Source: Paraburkholderia monticola (GTDB taxonomy: Bacteria > Pseudomonadota > Gammaproteobacteria > Burkholderiales > Burkholderiaceae). Taken from it: a stretch of 64,000 nt of DNA. Location of the stretch: positions 112,911-176,910 of the forward strand of contig NZ_LRBG01000008.1 in assembly GCF_001580545.1 (NCBI RefSeq), read 5' to 3'. How positions within the stretch are numbered: position 1 is the first letter of the stretch; each line of letters begins with the position of its first letter. Position numbers and translations under genes: made by a program. Positions 10,103 to 18,542 of the stretch are shown piece by piece. A model generated the notes under the pieces. That model was not told the DNA's origin. It saw only the letters and a list, made by a program, of their open reading frames with translations, and ran no database searches.

Positions 10103-10378
10103 ATGAAAAAACAGATCTCGTTCATCGCACCTGGACAAACCGCCAAAGCGCTGATCCTCGTGTATCTGACGTTCTCGGTGCCGATCGTGCTGCTCGGTGT
10201 CGTGGTCGCGTTCGTGCGTTACGGCTCGGTCGAGCTCAGCACGGTGTTCAGCGCGCTGCTGCTGAACGCGATCCTCGGTTTCGTGTTGTTGTGGATCGCG
10301 TGCCACGCGTACAACTGGGTCGCGTCGCGCTTCGGTGGTATCGAAATCCATCTGGCCGACGCACCGGAAGAAGCGTAA
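10103..10378 (+). CDS. Small membrane protein, function unknown
   Basis: 91 residues from ATG 10103; a TTG three codons earlier is possible but less likely. It has two hydrophobic helices, about 14-36 (ALILVYLTFSVPIVLLGVVV) and 49-66, joined by a short linker, then an acidic tail ending DAPEEA. It is probably an inner-membrane protein. The stop overlaps the start of the acetyltransferase gene by one base (TAATG), so the two are translationally coupled. I do not recognise a function. Confidence 0.75.
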   Translation: MKKQISFIAPGQTAKALILVYLTFSVPIVLLGVVVAFVRYGSVELSTVFSALLLNAILGFVLLWIACHAYNWVASRFGGIEIHLADAPEEA

Positions 10379-10860
10379 TGCCCGCGACGATCCGCGCCGC
10401 CACGCCCGCGGATACCGGCGCGATCTTCGCGCTCACGTACGAGCTCGCGCAGTTCGAAAAGCTCACGCACCTCTTCGTCGCGACGGAAGCAAGCCTGCGC
10501 GACGCACTGTTCGGTGCGCGGCCGTCGATCGAGGCGCTGGTTGCCGAAAACGCGGGACGCATCGTCGGCTACGCGCTGTTCTTCCACAATTTTTCGAGCT
10601 TCGCGGGCCGCCGCGGACTCTATCTCGAAGACGTCTACGTGCAGCCCGCGCAGCGTGGCAGCGGGCTCGGCACCGCACTCTTGCGGCACGTCGCGGCGCT
10701 GGCGGTGGAGCGGCAATGCGCGCGCTTCGAGTGGACCGTGCTCGACTGGAACGCGCCCGCGATCAGCTTCTATCAGAAGATGGGCGCGACGGTGTTGCCC
10801 GATTGGCGCGTCGTGCGCGTGACGGGCGATGCGCTGGAGCGCCTGGCCGAAGGGGCTTGA
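10378..10860 (+). CDS. GNAT-family N-acetyltransferase
   Basis: 160 residues. The acetyl-CoA binding loop is QPAQRGSGLGTALL (about 90-103), and the C-terminal DWNAPAISFYQKMGA segment is the usual GNAT beta6/alpha4. The family includes diamine and amino-acid acetyltransferases; LEDVYVQPAQRGSG resembles the SSAT-like group, but the substrate is not determinable. It starts at the overlapped TAATG of the preceding small membrane protein gene and ends 18 bp before the convergent rmuC stop. Confidence 0.9.
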   Translation: MPATIRAATPADTGAIFALTYELAQFEKLTHLFVATEASLRDALFGARPSIEALVAENAGRIVGYALFFHNFSSFAGRRGLYLEDVYVQPAQRGSGLGTALLRHVAALAVERQCARFEWTVLDWNAPAISFYQKMGATVLPDWRVVRVTGDALERLAEGA

Positions 10861-10878
10861 GCCGCAACGCCGCTCGCC

Positions 10879-12327
10879 TCATTGCTCATCAGGTTCCACA
10901 CCGTTCAACGCATCGCCGAGCAACCCGCTCGCTTCGTCGCCAGGTAACGCTTCGACGTCGCGCAGCTTGCGGTTCATCATGCGCGTGCGCGTTTCCGCGG
11001 CCTCGATCGAGCGCGTGACGGTTTCGAGTTGCGCCTTGGTCCTGGCGAGCACGTCGCCGAATTTGCCGAACTCCGTCTTCACCGCGCCGAGCACCTGCCA
11101 CACCTCGCTCGAGCGCTTCTCGATCGCGAGCGTGCGAAAACCCATCTGCAGGCTATTGAGCAACGCGGTCAACGTGGTCGGCCCCGCAATCGTCACGCGA
11201 TAGTCGCGCTGCAGCAGATCGGTGAGCCCAGGCCGCCGCAGCACTTCCGCATACAGGCCTTCGGTCGGCAGAAACAGCAGCGCGAAGTCGGTCGTATGCG
11301 GCGGCGCCACGTACTTCTCCGCGATCGTGCGCGCCTCCGCGCGAATCCGCGCTTCGAGCGCCCGCGATGCTTCCTCGACCGCGACCGGATCGGCGCGCTC
11401 CTGCGCTTCGATCAGGCGCTCGTAGTCCTCGCGGGGGAATTTGGCGTCGATCGGCAGCCACACCGGCGTATTCGCGCCGCCGGGCTCGGCGCGCCCCGGC
11501 AGACGGATCGCGAACTCCACGCGATCGGCGCTCTTCGGCACCGTCGCGACGTTCTTCGCGTATTGATCGGCGGTCAGCAGTTGTTCGAGCAAGGCTTCGA
11601 GCTGCACTTCCCCCCACGTGCCGCGCGTCTTCACGTTGGTCAGCACGCGCTTCAGATCGCCGACACCGGCCGCCAGCGTCTGCATTTCACCGAGTCCGCG
11701 ATGCACCTGTTCGAGCCGGTCGGACACGAGCTTGAACGATTCGCCGAGCCGCTGTTCGAGCGTGGCGTGCAGTTTTTCGTCGACGGTGCGGCGCATTTCC
11801 TCGAGCCGAGTCGCATTGTTCGCCTCGATGTCCTTCAGGCGCTGCTCGATCGTCGCGCGCACTTCGGCGAAGCGCCGGTCGTTGGCCTCGGTCAGTTGCC
11901 CGAGTTGCAGGCTCAACGTGTCGCCGAACTGCTTCAGCGAGCGGCCCTGTTCGTCGCGTGCCTGCTGCGCCTGCGCCTGCAGGCTGTGACGCACGGCATC
12001 GAGTTGTTGAGCGAAACCGTCGATCTTGCCGCCCTGCACCGTCGTCATGCTGCTGAACTGCGCGGCGAGCGTCTGCTGAAAATGCGCGAAGCCGCTGCTT
12101 TGCTCGGTGCGCGACACGCGCGCGGTCTCGGCGATGTCGGTGCGCAATTGCCGCTCGAGACGCTCGGCGGTGTGCGCCTGTGCGTCGACGACGGCATCGA
12201 CGCGTTCGTTCAGCATCTCGAACTGCTCATGCTGGTCCGTGCGGTCGTGACCGCGCAACAGCAAGGCCAGTGCGATCACGAGGGCGACCGCCAGCACCGC
12301 GACGGCCGCCACCAGAATCATCGTCAT
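10879..12327 (-). CDS. rmuC: DNA recombination protein RmuC
   Basis: 482 residues. An N-terminal membrane anchor (about 4-25) is followed by long coiled coils (about 35-200), then the RmuC nuclease-like domain with GTWGEVQLEALLEQLL and PIDAKFPREDYERL. RmuC limits inversions at short repeats in E. coli and is implicated in phage restriction elsewhere; the catalytic chemistry is inferred from the PD-(D/E)xK-like fold. The start overlaps the stop of the dehydrogenase gene by 4 bp (ATGA). Confidence 0.93.
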   Translation of the reverse strand: MTMILVAAVAVLAVALVIALALLLRGHDRTDQHEQFEMLNERVDAVVDAQAHTAERLERQLRTDIAETARVSRTEQSSGFAHFQQTLAAQFSSMTTVQGGKIDGFAQQLDAVRHSLQAQAQQARDEQGRSLKQFGDTLSLQLGQLTEANDRRFAEVRATIEQRLKDIEANNATRLEEMRRTVDEKLHATLEQRLGESFKLVSDRLEQVHRGLGEMQTLAAGVGDLKRVLTNVKTRGTWGEVQLEALLEQLLTADQYAKNVATVPKSADRVEFAIRLPGRAEPGGANTPVWLPIDAKFPREDYERLIEAQERADPVAVEEASRALEARIRAEARTIAEKYVAPPHTTDFALLFLPTEGLYAEVLRRPGLTDLLQRDYRVTIAGPTTLTALLNSLQMGFRTLAIEKRSSEVWQVLGAVKTEFGKFGDVLARTKAQLETVTRSIEAAETRTRMMNRKLRDVEALPGDEASGLLGDALNGVEPDEQ

Positions 12328-13313
12328 GAACGCGCCTTGCCGATCACGTCGGGGTTGATCGGATTCGGCGGCTGACCGGCGCGCGGTCCCACGCCTAGCC
12401 CGGCGATCAGGTTGTCCGCGGCCAGATTCGCCATGGCGCGGCGCGTGGCTTCCGTTGCGCTCGCGATGTGCGGCGTCAGCACGACGTTCGGCACATCGAG
12501 CAGCGCCGGATTCAGATTCGGCTCGCCCTCGAACACGTCGAGCCCGGCCGCCGCGATGCGCTTGTCACGCAGCGCGTCGGCCAATGCCGCATCGTCGACG
12601 ATGCCGCCGCGCGCGATGTTCGTGAGCGTCGCGCCCGGCTTCATCAGCGCGAGTTCGGCCGCCCCGATCGTGTGGTGATTGTCTTTCGTGTACGGCAGCA
12701 CCAGCACCACGTGGTCGGCGCGCCGCAACAGCTCCTCTTTCGACACGTACTCCGCGTTCAGCTCGGCCTCGATCTGCGGCGCAACACGCGAGCGGTTGTG
12801 ATAGATGACCCGCATGTTGAAGCCCTGCGCGCGGCGCGCGAGCGCCTGGCCGATACGGCCCATGCCGATCACGCCGAGCGTCGAGCCGTACAGGTCGCTG
12901 CCGAGGAAGCCGTCGTAGCTCCACTTCTGCCAATGCCCGGCGCGCAGCCAGTGCTCCGATTCAGCGATGCGGCGCGCGGCGGCCATCATCAGTGCCCAGC
13001 CGAAGTCGGCGGTCGATTCGTTCAGCACGTCCGGCGTGTTGGTGCCGAGCACGTTCGCCGCGTTGAACGCGGTCATGTCGAAGTTGTTGTAGCCGACTGC
13101 CATGTTCGACACGACGCGCAGACGCGGCGCGGCGGCCAGCACGCCCGCGTCGATCATCTCGCCGGCCGTCAGCGCGCCGTCCTTGTCCGCGAGACGGCGC
13201 TTCAGCTCGTCGGCGGGCAACACGTCGCCCGCGTTCCAGTCGACGTCGAAGTATTGCTTGAGCCGGTCGATCACGTCGGGAAAGATCGAACGGGCAACGA
13301 GGATTTTCTGCAT
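12324..13313 (-). CDS. D-2-hydroxyacid dehydrogenase, glyoxylate/hydroxypyruvate reductase type
   Basis: 329 residues, typical for the family. The Rossmann motif GVIGMGRIGQALARR binds NAD(P)H. The catalytic Arg lies in NIARGGIVDD, the Glu in DVFEGEP, and the His in LTPHIASAT. It most resembles GhrB/TkrA 2-ketoaldonate or hydroxypyruvate reductases, but substrate and cofactor preference cannot be fixed by sight. It is followed by rmuC with a 4-bp overlap and preceded by the antiporter gene at 47 bp, all on the minus strand. Confidence 0.9.
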   Translation of the reverse strand: MQKILVARSIFPDVIDRLKQYFDVDWNAGDVLPADELKRRLADKDGALTAGEMIDAGVLAAAPRLRVVSNMAVGYNNFDMTAFNAANVLGTNTPDVLNESTADFGWALMMAAARRIAESEHWLRAGHWQKWSYDGFLGSDLYGSTLGVIGMGRIGQALARRAQGFNMRVIYHNRSRVAPQIEAELNAEYVSKEELLRRADHVVLVLPYTKDNHHTIGAAELALMKPGATLTNIARGGIVDDAALADALRDKRIAAAGLDVFEGEPNLNPALLDVPNVVLTPHIASATEATRRAMANLAADNLIAGLGVGPRAGQPPNPINPDVIGKARS

Positions 13314-13360
13314 TGCAAGTCTCCGTATCGCACGTCGAGGGATCGCCTCGAGTTGCAGAA

Positions 13361-14827
13361 TCAGGGTCCAAAAAAGAGCCAGCCGGTCAGCGCGAACAAC
13401 GGCAGCAGCACGGCGCCGGACCAGCCCAGATACGCAAAAAAGCTCGGCATGCGCACGCCGCGCGATTGCGCGATCGCCTTCACCATGAAGTTCGGCGCGT
13501 TGCCGATGTAGGTGTTCGCGCCCATGAACACGGCGCCGGCCGAAATTGCCGCGAGCGTGGTCGCGCCGGTGCTCATCAAGGTCTGCGCATCGCCGCCGGC
13601 CAGGTTGAAGAACACGAGGTAGGTCGGCGCGTTGTCGAGAAACGAAGATAACAGGCCGGTCGCCCAGAAGTACATGATGTCGCGTGGGTCACCGGACGGC
13701 TCGTTGACCAGATGGACGATGCCCGCGAACGCGCCGGCTTCTCCCGCGCGCAGGATCATGATGACCGGCACGATCGTCACGAAGATGCCGGCAAACAGTT
13801 TGGCCACTTCCTCGATCGGCGCCCAGTTGAAGTCGTTGCCCGCGCGGGCCGCGCGCGGGGTCCACGCGAGCGATAGCAGCGTGACGACGATCAGCGCGGC
13901 ATCGCGCACGATGTTTTGCAGCGCGAGATGCGTGCCAAGCACGTCGAACGTGATTTGCGGGCGCCAGAATCCACTCATCAGCACGAGCGCGATCACCGCG
14001 GCGAGCAGCACGAAATTGATCTTGCCGTCGATGCCGAGCGGGGCGCCATCGGGCGTCGGATCGAGAAAAGCCGAACGCACCTCCTCGCGCCGGTGAAAGT
14101 AGTACGAGTCGAGCACGTAAAAAGCGACGAGCAGCATGCCGCTCACGAACAGCATCGGCCGCGCGAGATGCGTGGTGGTCCAGAAGAAGCTCACGCCTTC
14201 GAGAAAGCCGAGGAACAGCGGCGGGTCGCCGAGCGGCGATAGCGCGCCCCCGATGTTCGCGACGAGGAAGATGAAGAACACGACTACATGGGTCACATGG
14301 CGACGATTGTCGTTGGCGCGCAGCAACGGGCGGATCAGCAGCATCGCCGCGCCGGTCGTGCCCATCACGCTCGCGAGCACGGTGCCGAGCGCGAGAATCG
14401 CGGTGTTCAGACGCGGCGTGCCATGCAGATTGCCGCGCACGCAGAGGCCGCCCGCGACCGTATAGAGCGCGGTGAGCAGGATGATGAACGGAATGTACTC
14501 GCCGAGCATGGCGTGCGCGAGCGCCCCGAGCGCAGCGCTTGCGCCGAAGCTCAAGGCAAACGGCGCGACGAATGCGAGTGCCCACGCCGCTGCAATCTTG
14601 CCGAAGTGGTGATGCCAGAAGACTGGCGCGACGAGCGGAAAGATCGCGATCGACAGCAGCATGCCCGCAAAAGGCAAGCCCCACAGCGCCGACAGGTGCG
14701 CGCCGTCGAACGTCGCGGCCAGCACGGGCGGCGAGCACAGCGCCAGCATCGATGCCACCGTGAGCCACAGGCCCACGCGGGTCGCCCGCGAACTCAAGCT
14801 ACGCCGCCGCGCGACGCGTTCAAGCAT
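13361..14827 (-). CDS. Sodium:proton antiporter (NhaD/CitMHS-like)
   Basis: 488-residue inner-membrane protein with about 12-13 hydrophobic helices and a cleavable-looking N-terminus. The segments NIGGALSPLGDPPLFLGFL and SSFLDNAPTYLVFFNLAGG are the paired discontinuous-helix motifs of ion transporter superfamily members such as NhaD and CitMHS. The ion is inferred as Na+/H+, not proven. The start overlaps the lutC-like stop by 8 bp, suggesting the two are expressed together. Confidence 0.85.
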   Translation of the reverse strand: MLERVARRRSLSSRATRVGLWLTVASMLALCSPPVLAATFDGAHLSALWGLPFAGMLLSIAIFPLVAPVFWHHHFGKIAAAWALAFVAPFALSFGASAALGALAHAMLGEYIPFIILLTALYTVAGGLCVRGNLHGTPRLNTAILALGTVLASVMGTTGAAMLLIRPLLRANDNRRHVTHVVVFFIFLVANIGGALSPLGDPPLFLGFLEGVSFFWTTTHLARPMLFVSGMLLVAFYVLDSYYFHRREEVRSAFLDPTPDGAPLGIDGKINFVLLAAVIALVLMSGFWRPQITFDVLGTHLALQNIVRDAALIVVTLLSLAWTPRAARAGNDFNWAPIEEVAKLFAGIFVTIVPVIMILRAGEAGAFAGIVHLVNEPSGDPRDIMYFWATGLLSSFLDNAPTYLVFFNLAGGDAQTLMSTGATTLAAISAGAVFMGANTYIGNAPNFMVKAIAQSRGVRMPSFFAYLGWSGAVLLPLFALTGWLFFGP

Positions 14828-15482
14828 CCTGCACGACGATCACATGCACCCGATAAGGGCCGTGCGCGCCCAGCACGATGGTCTGCTCGATGTCGCCGGT
14901 GCGCGAGGGCCCCGATACGAAATTCACCGCGCGCGGCAGCTCGCCGCGTTCCTTGCGGATCAGGCCGAACGCCTCTTCATGACCCGCGACGATGCGTGAC
15001 GCCGGTACGATCGCGATATGGGTCTCCGGCAACAGCCCGGCCGACGCATACGTTTCGGGCCCGGACAGCAACACCAGTGTGCCGGTCTCCGCGGTCGCGC
15101 AAAAGCAGCCGGTGAGACCGACCACGTCATCGTCTTTTGGCTTGCGAAATTCGACGGCGAGGCCCGCTTCGGACCACGGCAAATCGCGCAGCGTTTGCCA
15201 CGCGATGGCCTGCAACGGCAAGCCGTGTTGCGTCAGATAGCGATGCGCGGCGGCGGGCACATCGGCAAGGGTTTGAACGGTGTCGACAGTGCTCGCCAGC
15301 TTCTGCGCTTCTTCGATGAAGCGCGCACACAGATCGGCGGGCATGTCCGGGCGCGGACCGACCGGATGACGCGCGAGATAGTCCGCCGCGGCTTCGCGCT
15401 CGCCGGCGCTCGGCTCAGGCTCACGTCCTTGCGCGGCGCGGATGCGCGCCAGGATATTGCGGCGGGCAAGCGATGTGTCCAT
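14820..15482 (-). CDS. lutC: LutC/YkgG-type LUD domain protein
   Basis: 220 residues. The LUD domain occupies the C-terminal two thirds (VEFRKPKDDDVVGLTGCFCATAETGTLVLLSGPETYASAGLLP, then HIAIVPASRIVAG and SGPSRTGDIEQTIVLGAHGP). In complete operons LutC works with LutA and LutB iron-sulphur subunits in L-lactate oxidation. No lutA or lutB is present in this window, so the gene is alone apart from the downstream antiporter. The start at 15482 has a GAGG ribosome site inside an inverted repeat described separately. Confidence 0.85.
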   Translation of the reverse strand: MDTSLARRNILARIRAAQGREPEPSAGEREAAADYLARHPVGPRPDMPADLCARFIEEAQKLASTVDTVQTLADVPAAAHRYLTQHGLPLQAIAWQTLRDLPWSEAGLAVEFRKPKDDDVVGLTGCFCATAETGTLVLLSGPETYASAGLLPETHIAIVPASRIVAGHEEAFGLIRKERGELPRAVNFVSGPSRTGDIEQTIVLGAHGPYRVHVIVVQDA

Positions 15483-15488
15483 GGGCGA

Positions 15489-15529
15489 AATCCTCGTGTC
15501 GACAGCCGTGCGATATGGCGAGGATTATA
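15489..15529 (-). promoter_or_regulatory. lutC promoter with flanking inverted repeat
   Basis: On the minus strand a perfect TATAAT (15524-15529) runs directly into CCTCG. The arms AATCCTCG (15489-15496) and CGAGGATT (15519-15526) form a perfect 8-bp inverted repeat spaced by 22 bp. One arm overlaps the -10 hexamer and the other holds the GAGG ribosome site. This is a likely operator for a local regulator. The -35 is weak. Confidence 0.5.
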
Positions 15530-15657
15530 CCGGCCGCCCTCCACGCGAACACCCTGGCCGAACGGCATATTGCCGGGCGTCTGGAACGCGGCGACACTGT
15601 TCGCCGCCCTACCCCGAAGGCGGACAGATCATGAAAAGGTGACGAACTGCAAAGCCG

Positions 15658-16854
15658 TTACTTCGCCGTCTCTTCTTCCGGCTGCGCGATGCCGAACACC
15701 TGACGCAGATACGCGAGATACGCCTTGTCCTCGCACATGTTCTTGCCCGGCGAGTCCGACAATTTCGCGACCGGCTGACCGTTGCAGCGAACCATCTTGA
15801 TCACGATCTGCAGCGGGTTGTAGCCGAGGTCGTTGGTCAGATTGGTGCCCACGCCGAACGCGAGCTTGCAGCGGCCGCGGAAGCGCTCATAGAGCTGCAG
15901 CACTTTCGGGATGTCGAGCGCGTCGGAGAACACCAGGATCTTGGTACGCGGGTCGCAGCGATTCGCTTCGTAGTGTTTGAGCAGGCGCTCGCCCCAGTCG
16001 AACGGATCGCCGGAATCATGACGCGCGCCGTCGAACAGCTTGCAGAAATACATGTCGAAGTCGCGGAGGAACGCCTCCATGCCGTACACGTCGGAGAGCG
16101 CAATTCCGAGGTCGCCGCGATATTCCTTCGCCCACATCTCGAAGCCGAAGATCTGCGAGTCGCGCAGACGCGGACCGAGTGCCTGGCAAGCCTGCAGGTA
16201 CTCGTGCGCCATCGTGCCGAGCGGCGTCAAGCTGTGTTTCATCGCGTAGAACACGTTGCTCGTGCCCGCGAACTGCTCGCCCAGGCCGTCCTTCAGCGTG
16301 AGGATCACTTCCTCGTGCCACTGTTTCGAGAAGCGGCGGCGCGTGCCGTAGTCGGCGATCTTGCAGTCGGCGAATTCCGGACGCGCGCCGAGCAACTGGA
16401 TCTTGTCGAGCAGACGGCCGCGGCCGACGTGGTAGTCGGGCGTTTGCTGGGTGTTGCGGAAATAGACTTCGTTGACGATCGCGAGCACCGGAATTTCGAA
16501 CAGGATCGTATGCAGCCACGGCCCCTGGATATCGATGTCGATTTCGCCATTGCCCTTCGGCGACGGCGTGATCGAAATGTACTTCTCGTTCAGATGGAAC
16601 AGCGCGAGGAACTCGATGAAGTCGCCCTTGATGAAGCGCATGCGCCGCAAGTAGTCGAGTTCTTCGTCGGCGAAACGCAGTTCGCAGAGCTTGCGCACTT
16701 CGTCGCGAATCTCGTCGATGTACGGCACCAGATCGACCTTCGGCGTGCGGCAGCGGAAGCGGTACTCCACGTTCGCGGCGGGGAAGTGATGCAACACCAC
16801 CTGCATCATCGTGAACTTGTACAGATCGGTATCGAGCAGCGAAGTAATAATCAT
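15658..16854 (-). CDS. pncB: Nicotinate phosphoribosyltransferase
   Basis: Salvages nicotinate to nicotinate mononucleotide for NAD synthesis. 398 residues from ATG 16854 ([16 protein letters not shown]), the conserved PncB start; the frame is open for about 180 bp more upstream, but that part does not look like PncB. Visible motifs are the N-terminal [12 protein letters not shown], the phosphorylatable-histidine neighbourhood [10 protein letters not shown], and the PRPP-site region [15 protein letters not shown]. The family length is 395-400, so it is complete. It stands alone on the minus strand. Confidence 0.95.
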   Translation of the reverse strand: MIITSLLDTDLYKFTMMQVVLHHFPAANVEYRFRCRTPKVDLVPYIDEIRDEVRKLCELRFADEELDYLRRMRFIKGDFIEFLALFHLNEKYISITPSPKGNGEIDIDIQGPWLHTILFEIPVLAIVNEVYFRNTQQTPDYHVGRGRLLDKIQLLGARPEFADCKIADYGTRRRFSKQWHEEVILTLKDGLGEQFAGTSNVFYAMKHSLTPLGTMAHEYLQACQALGPRLRDSQIFGFEMWAKEYRGDLGIALSDVYGMEAFLRDFDMYFCKLFDGARHDSGDPFDWGERLLKHYEANRCDPRTKILVFSDALDIPKVLQLYERFRGRCKLAFGVGTNLTNDLGYNPLQIVIKMVRCNGQPVAKLSDSPGKNMCEDKAYLAYLRQVFGIAQPEEETAK

Positions 16855-17145
16855 GATGGTACGAACTGGACCGCTGAAAAAACGAAAAGGGCTCACAGCA
16901 CCCTTGCAACGGACGCGCTGCGCCCAGCAGCGCGCCAACCTGACGCATGTTACCCGAATGCGTTCGGAGCCATCGTGCCACAGGGCTTCCGGCGGCTGCC
17001 AGCGGGTACTTGCGGCACCCCATAAACTAATCACAAAAACATATAAGACACATGAGCCGAGGCTTTATGCGCCTCTTGACGTTACGTTACAATAGCTTTT
17101 TTGGCGTACGCGCCTTCCCTGATTCCGCATGCAGGAGCTGCCTGA

Positions 17146-17469
17146 ATGACTCACGTTGTGACCGAAAGCTGCATCAAGTGCCGCTATACCGACTGCGTCG
17201 ATGTGTGCCCGGTGGACTGCTTTCGCGAAGGTCCCAACTTCCTCGCGATCGACCCCGACGAATGCATCGACTGCGCCGTGTGCGTGGCCGAGTGCCCGGT
17301 GAACGCCATTTATGCCGAAGAAGATGTGCCGGGCGACCAGCAGGACTTTATCGCGCTGAACGCCGACCTGGCGAAGGCATGGCCCAGCATCACGAAGACC
17401 AAGGCGCCGCTGCCGGAAGCCGACGAGTTCAAGGACGTGAAGGAAAAGCTCGCGCTGCTCGCGCGCTGA
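17146..17469 (+). CDS. fdxA: 7Fe ferredoxin FdxA
   Basis: 107-residue seven-iron ferredoxin. Cys9, Cys17 and Cys50 can hold the [3Fe-4S] cluster; Cys21, Cys40, Cys43 and Cys46 the [4Fe-4S] cluster. This is the layout of Azotobacter FdI-type proteins with a C-terminal extension. It serves low-potential electron transfer in the cytosol. An extended -10-like TACAAT lies at 17088-17093 but I see no matching -35. It is separated from the tRNA genes by their own promoter. Confidence 0.95.
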   Translation: MTHVVTESCIKCRYTDCVDVCPVDCFREGPNFLAIDPDECIDCAVCVAECPVNAIYAEEDVPGDQQDFIALNADLAKAWPSITKTKAPLPEADEFKDVKEKLALLAR

Positions 17470-17532
17470 GCGCGGCGGCCTGTCGCCCTGCCCTGTCGAT
17501 TCATATTTAGTATGAAGATGAATGCAGAGGTA

Positions 17533-17561
17533 TTGACAGGCGATTAAGTCGACTCTACAAT
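17533..17561 (+). promoter_or_regulatory. Sigma-70 promoter of the tRNA-Asn genes
   Basis: Consensus TTGACA at 17533-17538 and TACAAT at 17556-17561, separated by exactly 17 bp. The first tRNA begins 28 bp later. This is a near-consensus stable-RNA promoter. Confidence 0.9.
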
Positions 17562-17588
17562 TTCGCTTCTCTGCTGTTGTTGTTCTGT

Positions 17589-17664
17589 TCCTCGATAGCT
17601 CAGTCGGTAGAGCGCCGGACTGTTAATCCGTAGGTCCCTGGTTCGAGCCCAGGTCGAGGAGCCA
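17589..17664 (+). tRNA. tRNA-Asn (GTT), copy 1
   Basis: 76 nt with the CCA end encoded. The acceptor arms TCCTCGA and TCGAGGA pair fully. The D arm is GCTC/GAGC, the anticodon loop CTGTTAA has GTT at 17622-17624, and the T arm is CCTGG-TTCGAGC-CCAGG. The first anticodon-stem pair is a C-T mismatch, shared with copy 2. Confidence 0.97.
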
Positions 17665-17672
17665 AGAATTGC

Positions 17673-17703
17673 AAAAGCCCGTTAACCAAGACGGGTTTTT
17701 TTA
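17673..17703 (+). terminator. Terminator-like hairpin between the tRNA-Asn copies
   Basis: CCCGT (17678-17682) pairs with ACGGG (17691-17695), extended by A and T runs, and is followed by seven T. It lies between the two tRNA genes, so the second copy depends on read-through or on a promoter of its own. Confidence 0.75.
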
Positions 17704-17726
17704 TGTAGATCAAGTTGTACTGCTGT

Positions 17727-17802
17727 TCCTCGATAGCTCAGTCGGTAGAGCGCCGGACTGTTAATCCGTAGGTCCCTGGTTCGAGCCCAGGTCGAGGAGC
17801 CA
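17727..17802 (+). tRNA. tRNA-Asn (GTT), copy 2
   Basis: Identical over all 76 nt to copy 1, 62 bp downstream, with the same anticodon GTT and encoded CCA. This is a recent or concerted tandem duplication. Confidence 0.97.
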
Positions 17803-17810
17803 AAAATTTT

Positions 17811-17845
17811 GAAAGGCCCGCATCCGTGCGGGCCTTTTTGTTTTT
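17811..17845 (+). terminator. Terminator after tRNA-Asn copy 2
   Basis: AAAGGCCCGCA pairs with TGCGGGCCTTT around a TCCG loop, followed by T5 and a further T-rich stretch. Confidence 0.92.
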
Positions 17846-17962
17846 GCGCTCCGACCGGGTGGCCTCACGCGCGCGCCGCGCCGTTATACGATGGCGGCTT
17901 CACGGCGCACGTTTCACCGCTCTCTGGCGCCGGCCCACTCCAGACACTCAACCGGCAAGCTC

Positions 17963-18439
17963 ATGAAATCCACCTCGTTAGGCTTCGCATTGGCGGCCGT
18001 CGGCGCACTGCTGCTCTCTTCAGCGCACGGCGAAGAAATCGCCAGCGTCAATACGAATTTTCGCGTTACCGGTTCCGACCGCGTGGTCGTCGAGGCGTAC
18101 GACGATCCCGTCGTGCAAGGCGTCACATGCTACGTGTCGCGCGCGCGGACCGGCGGCGTCAAAGGCACGCTCGGCATCGCCGAAGATCCGACCGAGGCGT
18201 CGATCGCGTGTCGCCAGGTCGGGGCGCTGCACTTCACCGGCCCCGTCAAGCAGAAGGACGACGTGTTCTCGGTCAGCATGTCGCTGATCTTCAAGTCGCT
18301 GCACGTGGTGCGTGTGGTCGACACGAAGCGCAACGCTTTGGTCTATCTGACATACAGCGACCGCGTGGTCAGCGGCAGCGCGAAAAACAGCGTGAGCGCC
18401 GTGCCGATGCCACCCGGCACGACGATTCCAGTTAAGTAA
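17963..18439 (+). CDS. creA: CreA family periplasmic protein
   Basis: 158 residues from ATG 17963. A signal peptide (about 1-22, ending SSAHG) is followed by a CreA domain with the typical GVTCYVSRARTGGVKGTLGIAEDPTEASIACRQ segment, which holds two cysteines, and VVDTKRNALVYLTYSDRVV. The family is conserved in Proteobacteria with no settled biochemical role. It is alone between the tRNA terminator and the AraC regulator. I chose the methionine that leaves a normal signal peptide; the frame is open further upstream. Confidence 0.85.
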   Translation: MKSTSLGFALAAVGALLLSSAHGEEIASVNTNFRVTGSDRVVVEAYDDPVVQGVTCYVSRARTGGVKGTLGIAEDPTEASIACRQVGALHFTGPVKQKDDVFSVSMSLIFKSLHVVRVVDTKRNALVYLTYSDRVVSGSAKNSVSAVPMPPGTTIPVK

Positions 18440-18542
18440 CGGGACGTGAGCAAATGGACTGCCCTAGCGGCTCGCGCAGCCACGCTCCCCGTCGTCCCCG
18501 TCCACGACGCGTTAAACTGAGCGGTCCTGCTGGACTTTCGTC

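Noticed and set aside
16855..17034. N-terminal extension of pncB to the first available start
   Set aside because: The added 60 residues do not resemble the family, and the conserved [14 protein letters not shown] start lies at 16854.
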